DNA of 64,000 bases from Pseudoalteromonas amylolytica (GTDB lineage: Bacteria > Pseudomonadota > Gammaproteobacteria > Enterobacterales > Alteromonadaceae). Below are positions 46,715-56,869 of the stretch, piece after piece. Numbering within the stretch: the stretch's first letter is position 1; each line of letters begins with the position of its first letter. The notes under the pieces were generated by a model. The model worked only from the letters and a program-made list of their open reading frames with translations. It did not search any database and was not told the DNA's origin. The stretch lies in contig NZ_MKJU01000006.1 in the NCBI RefSeq assembly GCF_001854605.1, forward strand, positions 124,001 through 188,000. Direction: 5' to 3'. The translations under genes and the position numbers were made by a program.

Positions 46715-47035
46715 GATGTTTCCTTTACAGTTGTATTATTTTTGCTCAACGCAAAGCTCAGCATAAAGCTTAGGTACATGTTAATCAATTGTGATTTGGT
46801 TATAAGGAGTGAGGTTTTGAGCATAATGCCTTGATATTCTCAGTACAATGCTGAGTAACTTGCTGCTATCTGTTATACTGAGTGTCTTGCCTATAAGGTG
46901 ATGGTCGTCATCAGCTTTATGCATACACAGTTGGCTGAGTAAACATGCGCATACACGTCTTGTTACTCGGGCTTATGCCACTGTTGTGATCCTATCCTAA
47001 TTGTTGAAGATAAGCCCCAACACATGAGAGTTTAA
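46715..47035 (+). promoter_or_regulatory. Divergent gap between chitinase and helicase
   Basis: About 320 nt without a gene. A TGTTATACT element (extended -10) near 46872-46880 could start a helicase mRNA with a leader of about 150 nt, which is usual for cold-induced DEAD-box genes. A stem CTCAG/CTGAG (near 46838-46854) and a palindrome ATGCGCAT (near 46945) are the only other structures. I saw no known operator. Confidence 0.35.
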
Positions 47036-48421
47036 ATGACATTTTCTGACTTGGGTTTATCTCCCGAAATTGTTCACTGTATTACCGAAAAAGGCTATAG
47101 CACACCCACGCCCATTCAGGCTCAAGGTATCCCAGCTGTATTATCTGGAAAAGACGTTATGGCTGCGGCGCAAACGGGGACGGGCAAAACTGCCGCTTTT
47201 ACCCTCCCGATAATTGAACAGCTATTACATCAGCCGCGCCCTCATGCCAATCAGGCTTTGTCGCTGGTATTGGCGCCCACTCGTGAGCTTGCGCTACAAA
47301 TTGCTGAGAACGTTGAAGCATATAGTCAGGGCACACGATTACGCAGTGCTGTTGTGTATGGTGGCGTTAAAATAAACCCGCAGATGATGCAATTACGCAA
47401 AGGGGTGGATATTTTAATCGCCACGCCTGGGCGTTTGTTGGATTTATATAGCCAAAATGCTGTTAAATTTAATCAACTGCGTACTTTGGTGCTGGACGAA
47501 GCGGACCGTATGCTGGATATGGGGTTTATCCACGACATCAAAAAAATTATTAAGTTGCTACCAAAGGAGCGCCAAAACTTACTGTTTTCAGCGACTTTTT
47601 CTGAGCCGATTCAAGCATTGGCAAAAGGGTTGATCATCGATCCGGTAGAGATTTCAGTTACACCCAAAAATGCCGCCTCAAAGACGGTGACGCAGTTTGC
47701 TTATGGCATCGATAAAGCGCAAAAAACTAAACTACTTAGCCATTTGATCCGCAGCAAAAAGTGGCAGCAAGTACTGGTTTTTTGTCGTACTAAACATGGT
47801 GCAAATCGTTTGGTGACTCAGTTAGAGCGAGACAAAATAAGCGGTGCAGCAATTCATGGTAATAAATCACAGGCCGCGCGTGTCAAGGCACTTAATGGCT
47901 TCAAAACGGGTGAGATCTCGGTGCTTGTGGCAACAGATATAGTGGCGCGTGGATTAGACATCGCTGAGCTTCCGTATGTTGTGAACTATGACTTACCAAA
48001 TATTTACGAAGATTATGTACACCGTATTGGCCGTACAGGGAGAGCGGGCAGTGATGGCCTCGCGGTGTCGTTTGTGACATTAGATGATGCACCAGATCTA
48101 TATGGAATCGAGCGTTTTATTGGTGCGTTGATCCCACGTGCACAAGAGCCTGGTTTTGAACCGACGCACCCAGTACCAGAAAAGGCACTGGATACACGCC
48201 CGGTTAAGGCTAAAAAGCCCAAAAAGCCTAAGAAACCAAAGCCTCATCAAGACCACCAAGCGGTGGATGCTAACAAGCGTCAACAAAATCCAGCTGCGAA
48301 AAAGGGTAAACCAGCGGGCTCTGGAAATGCCAAGGCACAACGGGTTCGCTCAGCAATTGACAACCCAACCAATGCAAAGCCTAAGCGCCGTCGCTTTAAG
48401 CCTAAACCAAACAAGGTATAA
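47036..48421 (+). CDS. rhlE: DEAD-box RNA helicase, RhlE type
   Basis: A 461-residue ATP-dependent RNA helicase. Motifs in order: Q motif [14 protein letters not shown], motif [12 protein letters not shown], Ia [20 protein letters not shown], and [13 protein letters not shown] long basic tail (about 375-461: [27 protein letters not shown]) would bind RNA. The RhlE subgroup is chosen over SrmB/CsdA from the overall start and the short core with basic tail; confidence in the exact symbol is moderate. A terminator follows. Confidence 0.85.
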   Translation: MTFSDLGLSPEIVHCITEKGYSTPTPIQAQGIPAVLSGKDVMAAAQTGTGKTAAFTLPIIEQLLHQPRPHANQALSLVLAPTRELALQIAENVEAYSQGTRLRSAVVYGGVKINPQMMQLRKGVDILIATPGRLLDLYSQNAVKFNQLRTLVLDEADRMLDMGFIHDIKKIIKLLPKERQNLLFSATFSEPIQALAKGLIIDPVEISVTPKNAASKTVTQFAYGIDKAQKTKLLSHLIRSKKWQQVLVFCRTKHGANRLVTQLERDKISGAAIHGNKSQAARVKALNGFKTGEISVLVATDIVARGLDIAELPYVVNYDLPNIYEDYVHRIGRTGRAGSDGLAVSFVTLDDAPDLYGIERFIGALIPRAQEPGFEPTHPVPEKALDTRPVKAKKPKKPKKPKPHQDHQAVDANKRQQNPAAKKGKPAGSGNAKAQRVRSAIDNPTNAKPKRRRFKPKPNKV

Positions 48422-48470
48422 ACGCATATTGAGTTATTTGTCAGATTGACGCATGCTTAAGTGATTGACC

Positions 48471-48497
48471 AAACCGTCATTTGATGACGGTTTTTTT
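48471..48497 (+). terminator. Intrinsic terminator of the helicase gene
   Basis: AAACCGTCAT - ttg - ATGACGGTTTTTTT, a 10-bp stem with a seven-T run. Confidence 0.92.
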
Positions 48498-48529
48498 ATA
48501 TCCACTTTGGCAAGGTGTAAGGGAATCAC

Positions 48530-49726
48530 ATGGAAGATTATGCACTGGCTTGTATTGGCGTGGCGATTTTTATTTATTCAATCAGTGTACGTCAGCTAAA
48601 TCGAGCTGAGCTAACGGGGCCGATTTGGTTTGTATCTTTAGGGTGTGTTCTTGGTTGGTGGTTTACCGATGCTTGGCATTTCCAGATTCAAGACAGTGCT
48701 TTGGTGCTGCCTATCATAGAAATCACCTTGGCTATTGTGCTGTTCAGCGATGCGGCAAAAACACGGCTAAGGGTACTTTTTCATTCCTACCAACTTCCCG
48801 TGTTAATGCTGTTAGTGGCGCTGCCACTGACCATGGCATTTGGCACTTTACTGGCACATTGGTTACTGGGGCTATCATGGCTACATGCGGCTTTGCTTGC
48901 CGTGATCATCAGTCCAACCGATGCAGCTTTATGTAAAGGGTTTATTACCAAAAAGAATGTGCCGGCCAAGTTAAGAGAAGCCATCAATATTGAAAGTGGC
49001 TTAAATGATGGTTTATGTATTCCTGTTTTTGTATTTTTGTTAGCGGTAATGGTGGGGCAGACGCAAGCAAGCTGGTTTGAGCTACTGGGCTTGTTCGCTA
49101 AAGAGGTGGGGATTGCGCTGTTGCTTTCTGGTGTGCTGACGTGGTTGGCGATTACCGCCATTGTCGCTGCTCATAAAAGGCATTTGTTTGCGCTTAACTC
49201 TAGCCCATTTGTATTTGTTGGTATTGCGATGGCTATATTTTCATGTACTCAATTACTTCATGGCAGTGGTTTTATTGCAGTGTTCGTCAGTGGCCTGTTA
49301 TTTGATAGGTTCTATCAACATAGTTTTAAGGAGCAACTCATTGAAGACAGTGAACATATTGCTGACTTTGCCACGTTGTTGATATGGGTTTTGTTTGGCG
49401 TGATTGTTAGCCAAACCGTGCTATTAAATGAGCAGCCATCCGCGTGGTTGTATGCTTTGTTGGCGGTCAGCGTAACTCGTATCGTTCCTGTACTTATAAG
49501 TTTATTACCAACGAAAATAGATATTCAAGCGAAGTTGACGCTGGCGTGGTTTGGGCCAAAAGGACTGGCGTCAGTGGTCCTGACACTGATGCTACTACAA
49601 GCAAATATTGAGGGTACTGAGCTTATTGCACAGGTTGCGGCCTACACTATTTTGCTCAGTGTGTTTTTACATGGGCTCAGCACGCGACCTATTGCATTGC
49701 GTTTTCTTCAAAAGAAAAGTGATTAG
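48530..49726 (+). CDS. Cation/proton antiporter, CPA1 family
   Basis: A 398-residue inner-membrane protein with about 12 helices. The key CPA1 motifs are AVIISPTDAALCKGF (helix 4/5, with the ion-pathway Asp) and NIESGLNDGLCIPVF (the ND motif of electroneutral exchangers). The C-terminal WFGPKGLASVVLTLML segment is also typical of NhaP/NHE-like proteins. There is no cytoplasmic TrkA-like tail. Na+/H+ or K+/H+ exchange is likely; the ion cannot be told from sequence. Confidence 0.88.
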   Translation: MEDYALACIGVAIFIYSISVRQLNRAELTGPIWFVSLGCVLGWWFTDAWHFQIQDSALVLPIIEITLAIVLFSDAAKTRLRVLFHSYQLPVLMLLVALPLTMAFGTLLAHWLLGLSWLHAALLAVIISPTDAALCKGFITKKNVPAKLREAINIESGLNDGLCIPVFVFLLAVMVGQTQASWFELLGLFAKEVGIALLLSGVLTWLAITAIVAAHKRHLFALNSSPFVFVGIAMAIFSCTQLLHGSGFIAVFVSGLLFDRFYQHSFKEQLIEDSEHIADFATLLIWVLFGVIVSQTVLLNEQPSAWLYALLAVSVTRIVPVLISLLPTKIDIQAKLTLAWFGPKGLASVVLTLMLLQANIEGTELIAQVAAYTILLSVFLHGLSTRPIALRFLQKKSD

Positions 49727-49848
49727 GGATAAACGGTGCTTTATTTTGTTTTGCTAAATGAAGTGCGTAGCCAAGTGAAAATAACTCACTGAAATATATT
49801 ACTAATATTTCCAGTTATTATATTCCAACTTTAGAGTTTGCACTCAAA

Positions 49849-49877
49849 TTGTCATTTTTTTGAAATTAAAAAGTCAT
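49849..49877 (+). promoter_or_regulatory. Pho-box-like array before the alkaline phosphatase
   Basis: TTGTCAT - TTTT - TTGAAAT - TAAA - AAGTCAT: three 7-nt repeats spaced by 4 nt (11-nt period), as in PhoB operators (CTGTCAT repeats). The first and third repeats keep GTCAT; the middle one is weaker. The array lies 79 nt before the phosphatase start. Confidence 0.55.
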
Positions 49878-49955
49878 TAATGTTCCTTAAACTATGCCGC
49901 AATTTAATCAGTTGCGATTTTGGCAACTGATCGCTCACGTTACAGGAAAAACATA

Positions 49956-51614
49956 ATGAACAAAAAATTGCTGGCAGTAGCCGTTTCGGCTGTTTTACTC
50001 ACCGCGTGTAATGACGACGACACCAAAACAGTTGAAGTTATTAAGGAAGTTGAAGTCATTAAAGAAGTACCCGTTACCCCGGTCACTTCTGTGAAAAACG
50101 TCATCCTGATGATTGGTGATGGCATGGGGGCTCAACAAGTTGGATTGTTAGAAGAGTATGCGCGTCGCGCACCTAACTCAACTTATAACACGCGTAGCAA
50201 TCAAACGGCTTTATCAAAGCTTGCCAACAATGGACACTTAGGCCTATCACTGAACGCCCCTCATGGCGAAAATGGCAGTTTGGTAACCGATTCTGCATGT
50301 TCTGCAACGCAACTGGCGACAGGTAAAGCTGCGGGTTCAGAAATGATTGGTTTGGATGATCAGGGCTACATCGTTGAAACCATTTTAGAAAAAGCGAAAA
50401 AAGCGGGTAAGGCTACGGGCTTGGTATCAGATACACGTTTGACCCATGCTACTCCAGCTGCGTTTGCCGCTCACCAGCCACATCGTTCTTATGAAGCCGA
50501 AATTGCCGTACAGATGGTAGAAAGTGGCATGGTAGATGTGATGCTTTCCGGTGGTGCTCGTGTATTCGTCCCTTCAGATATCAGCACGGATGAAGCCGAT
50601 AGAAAAGTGATGGCCGATTTGGGCGCACCTGAAAGTGTCTATAAAAAGTCAAAACGTAGTGACGAGCGCAATATCGCTTTAGAAGCTAAAGAGCAGCACG
50701 GTTACACGCTAGCATTTGATAAAGCGCAACTCGCCAATAGTGATGCCAGCAAGTTGCTGGGCTTATTTGCTAACTCTGGTATGGCTGATGGTATCGCATA
50801 TAAAGCCTGTAAAGCAGATAACAGCTGTACACAGCCTTCGTTGAAAGAGATGACAGTCAAAGCGCTTGATATCTTGTCAAAGGATGAAGATGGCTTTTTC
50901 TTGATGATCGAAGGCGGTCAGATTGACTGGGCGGGTCACGCAAATGATGCCGGTTGGATGCTCAATGAACTATTAAAGTTTGATGAAGCCGTTGAAGCAG
51001 TATATGAGTGGGTGAAAGACCGCAATGACACACTTGTGCTTGTTACAGCAGACCACGAAACAGGTAGTTTTGGCTTTAGTTACTCAAGTCACAACAAACC
51101 AGATGCTGTGGCATTACCCGGTGATGGCATGAGAGGTAAGGATTATAAGCCTAAGTTTAACTTCGGTGGTTTAGAGATATTAGATACTCTCTATTCGCAG
51201 ACTGGTACTTTCTACGATGTGATAGGCGAAGTAAATGGTAGCTATGATTACTCGAATGCCACAGATCAACAATGGAAAGACGCAATTGAGAAGTACACGC
51301 CTTACACCGTAACTTATGAGCAAGCTGCAAAAGTGAACGCGGCTGAAGATTTTAATAGCGATGGTTACCCGCTACCGAAATTTGAAGACTTCTCAGATTT
51401 CTATGTGTATGACACCGAAGACTTTACGGCTAAAGTTGGGCGCGTACTTGCGGCTCAACAAAGCGTAGTTTGGGGCACTGGTACTCACACATCAGCACCA
51501 GTACCTGTTTATGCATTTGGCCCAGAAGGTGTTACTAAACAGTTTTCTACCATGCAGCACCATGTTGATATTGGCCAGAAAATGATGGTAGCACTTGGCC
51601 TTAGTCAAGAGTAA
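49956..51614 (+). CDS. phoA: Alkaline phosphatase, PhoA family, lipoprotein
   Basis: A 552-residue phosphomonoesterase that should release phosphate in the periplasm or at the outer membrane. It has a lipoprotein signal with LLTACND (Cys near residue 19) and a charged spacer with repeated (E)VIKEV units. Catalytic parts: VILMIGDGMG (metal Asp), the nucleophile Ser in VTDSACSATQLATGKAAGSE, EGGQIDWAGHAND, VTADHETG, and the last metal His in GTGTHTSAPVPV. The ATG at 49956 follows ACAGGAAAAA; an ATG-like start at 49920 is rejected. The Pho-box-like array upstream suggests control by phosphate starvation. Confidence 0.92.
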   Translation: MNKKLLAVAVSAVLLTACNDDDTKTVEVIKEVEVIKEVPVTPVTSVKNVILMIGDGMGAQQVGLLEEYARRAPNSTYNTRSNQTALSKLANNGHLGLSLNAPHGENGSLVTDSACSATQLATGKAAGSEMIGLDDQGYIVETILEKAKKAGKATGLVSDTRLTHATPAAFAAHQPHRSYEAEIAVQMVESGMVDVMLSGGARVFVPSDISTDEADRKVMADLGAPESVYKKSKRSDERNIALEAKEQHGYTLAFDKAQLANSDASKLLGLFANSGMADGIAYKACKADNSCTQPSLKEMTVKALDILSKDEDGFFLMIEGGQIDWAGHANDAGWMLNELLKFDEAVEAVYEWVKDRNDTLVLVTADHETGSFGFSYSSHNKPDAVALPGDGMRGKDYKPKFNFGGLEILDTLYSQTGTFYDVIGEVNGSYDYSNATDQQWKDAIEKYTPYTVTYEQAAKVNAAEDFNSDGYPLPKFEDFSDFYVYDTEDFTAKVGRVLAAQQSVVWGTGTHTSAPVPVYAFGPEGVTKQFSTMQHHVDIGQKMMVALGLSQE

Positions 51615-51660
51615 TAAATCTCAGTTGAGGTGAATTAAACAGCAAGTTCCCTTGGACCTT

Positions 51661-51689
51661 GGCCACCGTTGGGTGGCCTTTTCATTTTT
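51661..51689 (+). terminator. Terminator between phoA and the GGDEF-EAL gene
   Basis: GGCCACC - gttg - GGTGGCC followed by TTTTC and ATTTTT; between convergent genes. Confidence 0.85.
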
Positions 51690-54600
51690 AATCATTGGAT
51701 AGTAAAGCGAGGAGGCTTTCTTCTGGCATAGGTTTAGCGTAGTAATAGCCCTGCCCAAAATCACATCCTGCTTGCTGTAAGAGCTGATGTTGAGCTTGTG
51801 TTTCAATACCTTCTGCGATGACTTGCAAGCCTAACTGATGCGCCATCATGATCATGGCCTCACACAGGGCCAAATCATCTTTGTTGTCAGCAATACCATC
51901 CACAAAGCGTTTATCAATTTTGATGTAATCCGTATCCATTTGCTTGAGATAAGCCAATGACGAGTAGCCTGTACCGAAGTCATCTAACGCCAGCGAGAAC
52001 CCTTGTGCGGTGAGGTTGTTGAGTCTCTTCTGTGTTCTTGGCTGAGCATTCATCATTAGCCCTTCTGTGATCTCAATCACAATGTCATGAGGTGCTAAAT
52101 TATGCTGTTCTAGATGTGTATGCCATTGGTTTAAGTAGCAATGTTTAGATGTGAACTGTACCGGAGAGACATTGATACTGAGTTGCAAGTTTTCGCCGTT
52201 CTTTCTCACCTTGTCTAAAGTCTGGCAAGCTGAGGCAAAAATGAACTCGCCAATTTTATGAATCAATTGTGTTTCTTCGGCTAATGGAATAAATACATCG
52301 GGGCTGACTAACCCTTTCTGTGGGTGCTGCCAGCGGATCAGTGCCTCAGCTTTTTCTATATTCAGGGTATTAAGGTTAACAATGGGCTGATAATAAAGAC
52401 AAAACTGTTGATGTTGCTGCGCAATACGTAAGTCTTTGAGTAGTTTCATGCGGTTTTCAGCTTGCTCACGCATGTCATTGCTAAAGAATGTATAGCCACT
52501 GCGACCCTGCTGTTTGGCTTGATACATGGCTTGGTCGGCCGCTTTGAGTAAGTGTTCACTGGTGTTGCCATCTTTTGGCGCACGGGCAATTCCGATACTG
52601 GCACTAATATGACAGGATTCATTACCAATATTGATGTTTGGTTGTAGCTGTTGCAACACTTTATCGGCAAGTTCAGCAAGTGCCTCATCATCCAAATAAC
52701 GGGTGACCAACACAAATTCATCACCGCCAATGCGTGAGAGCAGACTGCACAAAGGGCTGAGTTGGGTCAGTCGGTTAGCGACTTCCATCAACAGCTGGTC
52801 TCCGTAAAAGTGTCCTAGCGTATCGTTAATATCTTTGAAGTGGTCCAAATCAAGCAACAAAATGGCCAGTGCCTGTTTGCTTTGCCCAAGCCTGCTTTTA
52901 AGGTGGCGCTTCAGCTGGGTTCGATTAGCAAGCTCAGTGAGCTGGTCATAGTGTGCTTGTCGCCAGATCAATTCATCCTGTTTTTTCTTTTCAGTTATGT
53001 CGGTAAAAATTGCAACGCGGCGATAGGGCTCATTGTTGGCGTTGTAGACGCTATTAATCGTCAGCCACTCGGTGTATAGCTCGCCATTTTTACGGCGATT
53101 GACTATCTCACCTTGCCAGTTGCCATCTTTGTCTAGTTGCTGCCACATCTGCTCGTAAAAAGCTTGCTCATGTTTGCCAGAGGCTAAAATGGCCGTGGTT
53201 TTACCGATCACTTCCGAACGTTTAAATCCTGTTACTTGGCTAAAGGCCGGGTTGGTATCAAGAATGTGCCCATTAGCATCGGTGATCACCATACCTTCAC
53301 TACTGTTGTTGTAAACTAACGCCGCGAGGTTGATGGCTTCTTCTTGTTTTTTACGCTGACTGATATCACGGATCACTACGATTGCTTGTTGGTAATGCGT
53401 AATCGGGCTAAGACGACACTCGTACACATGTCTGTTTTGGTTGTCATGCAATGAAAACTCAAGTTGACAATGGCTATGTTCATTTAGCTTAGATAGCTCA
53501 CTCATCAAACGTTTGTAGATATGTTCAGGAAACATGTCCTCTAATTGCTGTGCTTGCTTGGCGAATGTGCCATGGCGCATTAATACTTTGCCTTGTTTAC
53601 TGAGCCGCAGGTAACTGTCGGGCATAGATTCGAGCAGCGCACTAAGTTCTGCATGCTTATGTGACAGCGCAGATTCAATATTCAGGCGAATATTGGCCAT
53701 TTGCTCAAACCTCATAGCAATGGCATTAAATTCAGGGGTTTGTGATTTTTGTGACCAACGCACTGGTAAACCTTGAGAAAGCTCTTCAATCGCGTCAACG
53801 AGATTTTGCAACGGTCGTAAAATAACGCGTTGCAGATTCCAGTGGGCTTGCCACATTAATACTGCGATAGCGAGGAAAAATAGCAGTAAAATGACTGCCA
53901 CTTCTTTATTAGCCTGAGCTATGGCCTGCTCAAACGGTAGAGAAACATGGACTGTCAATGGATTAGGAGTACTATCTTTAGTAAGTGGCAGAGTGAAGTA
54001 AATACGTCTATGCCCGTTATCGTCATCTAATATTTGTGCTTGATTTGGATTGATCTTCGGCCAGTAGTCATCACTGTGGGTGCCTAGTAATGCTTGGTTA
54101 AAGGGAGAGTGTGCAATGATATTGTGATTTGCATCACTGAGCATAACCTGACTGTTTTGAGGCAGCGGCAGCTTGGCCAGTGCTTGGCTCCATTTATCCA
54201 GCGGTTTTACCGCAACCAATACGCTTTTCAGTACCCCTGCGTCATTAAAGATTGGCATGGCAAAATTGACGGTAGCGCGATGCACAGAGCGGTCCTGTTG
54301 ATAGTGGCCTATCGCAAATTGATTAGTCGAGAGTACTGTTTGAAAATAATCTCTATCATTGATGTTGATTGAACGTGTGCCTGTTTGTAGTGAGCACATT
54401 ACCTGCCCATTCAATGCAACAATGCCAATATTGGCAATATCATTTGATAGGATCTGTGCATGATCCAGCAATGGAGGGCATTGGCCCTGTGTGAAATCAC
54501 GAACGGTCACTTGCTGGGAGAGCTTAAGTAATAACGCCTTGGTGTTATTAATTTCCGTGCTCTGTACTGCAACAATATGCTGAGCAAGCAGCAGTGCGTG

Positions 54601-54762
54601 GTGCTCACTTTGTTCTAGTATTTCGGAACGTTCATCGAGTAACTGAGCCAGTATCACCAATAAACCAGGGATACAAATAAGAAATAGCAGACGATAAAAA
54701 CGTTTTGGTATTGATAAATTAGAAATAATCACACCCAGAGCGATGATTAAACAACAACGCAT
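51688..54762 (-). CDS. Membrane-bound GGDEF-EAL cyclic-di-GMP enzyme with CACHE, HAMP and PAS domains
   Basis: A 1024-residue signalling protein. Order: membrane helix (about 21-42), periplasmic dCACHE-like sensor (45-285), second helix (about 288-305, VILLLFFLAIAVLMWQA), HAMP (307-365), a PAS-like region (375-465), a clear PAS/PAC (470-595, NNSSEGMVITDANGHILDTN), GGDEF (596-760) with intact GGDEF motif (LSRIGGDEFVLV), and EAL (770-1020) with intact EALIRW, DDFGTGYSSL and AEGIETQ. No RxxD inhibitory site precedes GGDEF. Both activities could be live: cyclase and phosphodiesterase; the net sign is unknown. Confidence 0.92.
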   Translation of the reverse strand: MRCCLIIALGVIISNLSIPKRFYRLLFLICIPGLLVILAQLLDERSEILEQSEHHALLLAQHIVAVQSTEINNTKALLLKLSQQVTVRDFTQGQCPPLLDHAQILSNDIANIGIVALNGQVMCSLQTGTRSININDRDYFQTVLSTNQFAIGHYQQDRSVHRATVNFAMPIFNDAGVLKSVLVAVKPLDKWSQALAKLPLPQNSQVMLSDANHNIIAHSPFNQALLGTHSDDYWPKINPNQAQILDDDNGHRRIYFTLPLTKDSTPNPLTVHVSLPFEQAIAQANKEVAVILLLFFLAIAVLMWQAHWNLQRVILRPLQNLVDAIEELSQGLPVRWSQKSQTPEFNAIAMRFEQMANIRLNIESALSHKHAELSALLESMPDSYLRLSKQGKVLMRHGTFAKQAQQLEDMFPEHIYKRLMSELSKLNEHSHCQLEFSLHDNQNRHVYECRLSPITHYQQAIVVIRDISQRKKQEEAINLAALVYNNSSEGMVITDANGHILDTNPAFSQVTGFKRSEVIGKTTAILASGKHEQAFYEQMWQQLDKDGNWQGEIVNRRKNGELYTEWLTINSVYNANNEPYRRVAIFTDITEKKKQDELIWRQAHYDQLTELANRTQLKRHLKSRLGQSKQALAILLLDLDHFKDINDTLGHFYGDQLLMEVANRLTQLSPLCSLLSRIGGDEFVLVTRYLDDEALAELADKVLQQLQPNINIGNESCHISASIGIARAPKDGNTSEHLLKAADQAMYQAKQQGRSGYTFFSNDMREQAENRMKLLKDLRIAQQHQQFCLYYQPIVNLNTLNIEKAEALIRWQHPQKGLVSPDVFIPLAEETQLIHKIGEFIFASACQTLDKVRKNGENLQLSINVSPVQFTSKHCYLNQWHTHLEQHNLAPHDIVIEITEGLMMNAQPRTQKRLNNLTAQGFSLALDDFGTGYSSLAYLKQMDTDYIKIDKRFVDGIADNKDDLALCEAMIMMAHQLGLQVIAEGIETQAQHQLLQQAGCDFGQGYYYAKPMPEESLLALLSND

Positions 54763-55019
54763 AATACTAAACTGTGAGCTTTATCGCCAAGTAGTTGGGA
54801 GTTTTTTATTAATTATTAGCTGATGAGATTGAGCGTTAGGACGTATTTTTGCTCAGTTTTGGAAGAATTTTTTATTTTTCCTGCTGCTAAATTCCTGTAA
54901 TTTTTCTGTTATGAAGTCGTAGTTTTTCATTGTTCCCACTTTTTTCCACCGAATTCATAGACTTTCGCGAAACCCGCATTTTTTCTGGTCTCAAAAGCCA
55001 TATACCGCCCTATATTTGC
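54763..55019 (+). other. Gap before the dcw promoter
   Basis: About 260 nt, T-rich, between the GGDEF-EAL gene and the mraZ promoter. I see no gene, repeat or known operator. Confidence 0.5.
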
Positions 55020-55049
55020 TTGACATAAAGTGCTGTCAAGCCCTAGACT
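55020..55049 (+). promoter_or_regulatory. mraZ (dcw cluster) promoter
   Basis: TTGACA at 55020-55025 and TAGACT at 55044-55049, spacing 18 bp, predicts a start near 55056, right at the MraZ boxes. Confidence 0.72.
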
Positions 55050-55057
55050 GTAGTATT

Positions 55058-55092
55058 GTGGTAAAAAGTGGTTTTTAGTGGATCAAATTGGA
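55058..55092 (+). promoter_or_regulatory. MraZ operator: four 10-bp-spaced repeats
   Basis: GTGGT (55058), GTGGT (55068), GTGGA (55078) and TTGGA (55088), each five bases with five-base spacers, so one per helical turn. In E. coli and relatives MraZ binds TGGGN repeats with the same 10-bp period at its own promoter. Position and period fit MraZ self-repression; the base differences (TGGT/TGGA for TGGG) are noted. Confidence 0.72.
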
Positions 55093-55127
55093 TCTTGAGT
55101 ACTAGGCAGGTTGGGGTTGGTTTTTTA

Positions 55128-55586
55128 ATGTTCAAAGGTGCAAGCTCACTGAGCTTAGATGACAAAGGGCGTTTTGCGGTACCAACGAAGTATCGTCAAC
55201 AACTGCTGTCAGAAGAACAGGGCGCACTGATCTGCACTATTGCTATTAACGAACCATGTTTATGGTTGTACCCCATGAGCGAATGGTATGAAATCGAAGC
55301 TCGCTTACAAAAACTATCCAATATGAATCCCAGAGCAAGGCGCTTACAGCGTATGTTGCTGGGCCACGCTACTGAATATCAATTAGATAAGAATGGCCGC
55401 ATTTTGCTAGCACCTTCATTACGAACTCATGCAGGGTTAAGTAAGAAGATCATGTTGGTAGGGCTGTTGAATAAGTTTGAGATCTGGGACGAAGATCGTT
55501 GGCATCAACAGATGCAACTTGACACTGAGCTTGAGCGAGGTGGTGAATTTGAGTCTTCTCCAGAACTTGATAATTTCTCGCTGTAA
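55128..55586 (+). CDS. mraZ: Transcriptional regulator MraZ
   Basis: A 152-residue AbrB-like DNA-binding protein that represses the dcw cluster. Two SpoVT/AbrB-like repeats are seen: FKGASSLSLDDKGRFAVPTKYR and ATEYQLDKNGRILLAPSLR. The ATG at 55128 matches family starts; an upstream frame to 55068 runs through the operator and is not real. It is the first gene of the cluster. Confidence 0.95.
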   Translation: MFKGASSLSLDDKGRFAVPTKYRQQLLSEEQGALICTIAINEPCLWLYPMSEWYEIEARLQKLSNMNPRARRLQRMLLGHATEYQLDKNGRILLAPSLRTHAGLSKKIMLVGLLNKFEIWDEDRWHQQMQLDTELERGGEFESSPELDNFSL

Positions 55587-55610
55587 CAGAAAGTAAGGCA
55601 AAATTTGAGC

Positions 55611-56546
55611 ATGACGGCGCAATTTCAACATGTGTCGGTATTGATGGCAGAGACGCTAGAGGCGCTTGCAATCAATCCACAAGGCATATACATCGATGGC
55701 ACATTTGGTCGAGGTGGTCATTCAGGGCAAATTTTGTCACGTTTGGGTGAGCAAGGTCGTTTACAAGCCATCGATCAAGATCCGCAAGCCATAGAAGCTG
55801 CGAAAAAGTTTGCTGATGATAGCCGCTTTTCAATAGCACACTCGCGCTTTTCAAATATCAAAGAGGTTGCTGAGCAAGCGGGTTTATTGGGGAAAGTTGA
55901 CGGTATTTTACTTGATATAGGAGTGTCTTCTCCGCAGTTAGATGATGCACAACGAGGCTTTAGCTTTATGCATGATGGCCCGCTGGATATGCGTATGGAT
56001 CCAAGTTCGGGGCGCAGTGCCGCACAGTGGCTTGCTGAGGCGGATCTGGAAGACATTACATTTGTGATTAAAAAGTACGGTGAAGAAAAATTTGGTCGCC
56101 GTATTGCACATAAAATCGTGGAAACGCGCGTTCACACTCCTATTACAACGACTAAGCAGCTTGCTGAATTAGTTGATGACGCTGTGCCAGTGAAGGACAA
56201 GCATAAGCACCCTGCAACGCGTACTTTTCAAGCTATCCGTATTTATATCAACAGCGAATTGGAAGAAATTCAAACCGCATTACAGGCGTCTTTAGAGGTG
56301 TTGAAGCCAGGAGGACGTTTGGTGGTGATCTCGTTTCATTCACTGGAAGACAGAATTGTGAAACAGTTCATCAAGAAGCAGAGTAAGGGAGAAGCGATGC
56401 CCAGAGGTCTGCCTTTAACTGATGCACAACTTAAACAAAATCTGACGTTAAAGGCAGTGGGCAAAGCCATTAAACCAAGCGCAAAAGAGGTCGCGGAAAA
56501 CCCAAGGGCAAGAAGCTCAGTGTTAAGAGTGGCGGAAAAGCTTTAA
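55611..56546 (+). CDS. rsmH: 16S rRNA N4-methyltransferase RsmH
   Basis: Methylates C1402 N4 in 16S rRNA; RsmI, also in this window, adds the 2'-O-methyl group to the same residue. The protein (311 aa) has [41 protein letters not shown] and FKAIRIY-like [14 protein letters not shown]. The ATG at 55611 is chosen; a TTG two codons upstream (55605) has better spacing to AAGG and cannot be excluded. It overlaps ftsL by 1 nt. Confidence 0.95.
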   Translation: MTAQFQHVSVLMAETLEALAINPQGIYIDGTFGRGGHSGQILSRLGEQGRLQAIDQDPQAIEAAKKFADDSRFSIAHSRFSNIKEVAEQAGLLGKVDGILLDIGVSSPQLDDAQRGFSFMHDGPLDMRMDPSSGRSAAQWLAEADLEDITFVIKKYGEEKFGRRIAHKIVETRVHTPITTTKQLAELVDDAVPVKDKHKHPATRTFQAIRIYINSELEEIQTALQASLEVLKPGGRLVVISFHSLEDRIVKQFIKKQSKGEAMPRGLPLTDAQLKQNLTLKAVGKAIKPSAKEVAENPRARSSVLRVAEKL

Positions 56547-56869
56547 TGAACAAACATATAGACAGACAGCCAAAGCTATTCGTTGAGATCATTCAGGGGT
56601 TACTTGCAAACAAGTTGACCCTGTTTTTGCTGCTATCTATTTTGGTTACTGCTTTGGCGGTTGTTCAGGTAACGCACCTGACAAGGACACAGTTGATCAG
56701 TCAGGATGAATTACTACAACAACGGGATGAATTAGATTTAGAGTGGCGTTATCTAGTTGTTGAAGAGGAATTTTACTCTCAGCACGCGCGCATAGAGGAG
56801 ATAGCCAAAACACAACTCAATATGAAGCGTCCAACCAGCAAAGATGAGCAAGTGGTGGTGTTACAGTGA
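56546..56869 (+). CDS. ftsL: Cell-division protein FtsL
   Basis: A 107-residue bitopic protein: short basic N-terminus, one helix (about 20-42, LTLFLLLSILVTALAVVQV), and a periplasmic coiled coil (SQDELLQQRDELDLEWR). It joins FtsB and FtsQ in the divisome and activates FtsWI. It overlaps ftsI by 4 nt. Confidence 0.92.
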   Translation: MNKHIDRQPKLFVEIIQGLLANKLTLFLLLSILVTALAVVQVTHLTRTQLISQDELLQQRDELDLEWRYLVVEEEFYSQHARIEEIAKTQLNMKRPTSKDEQVVVLQ

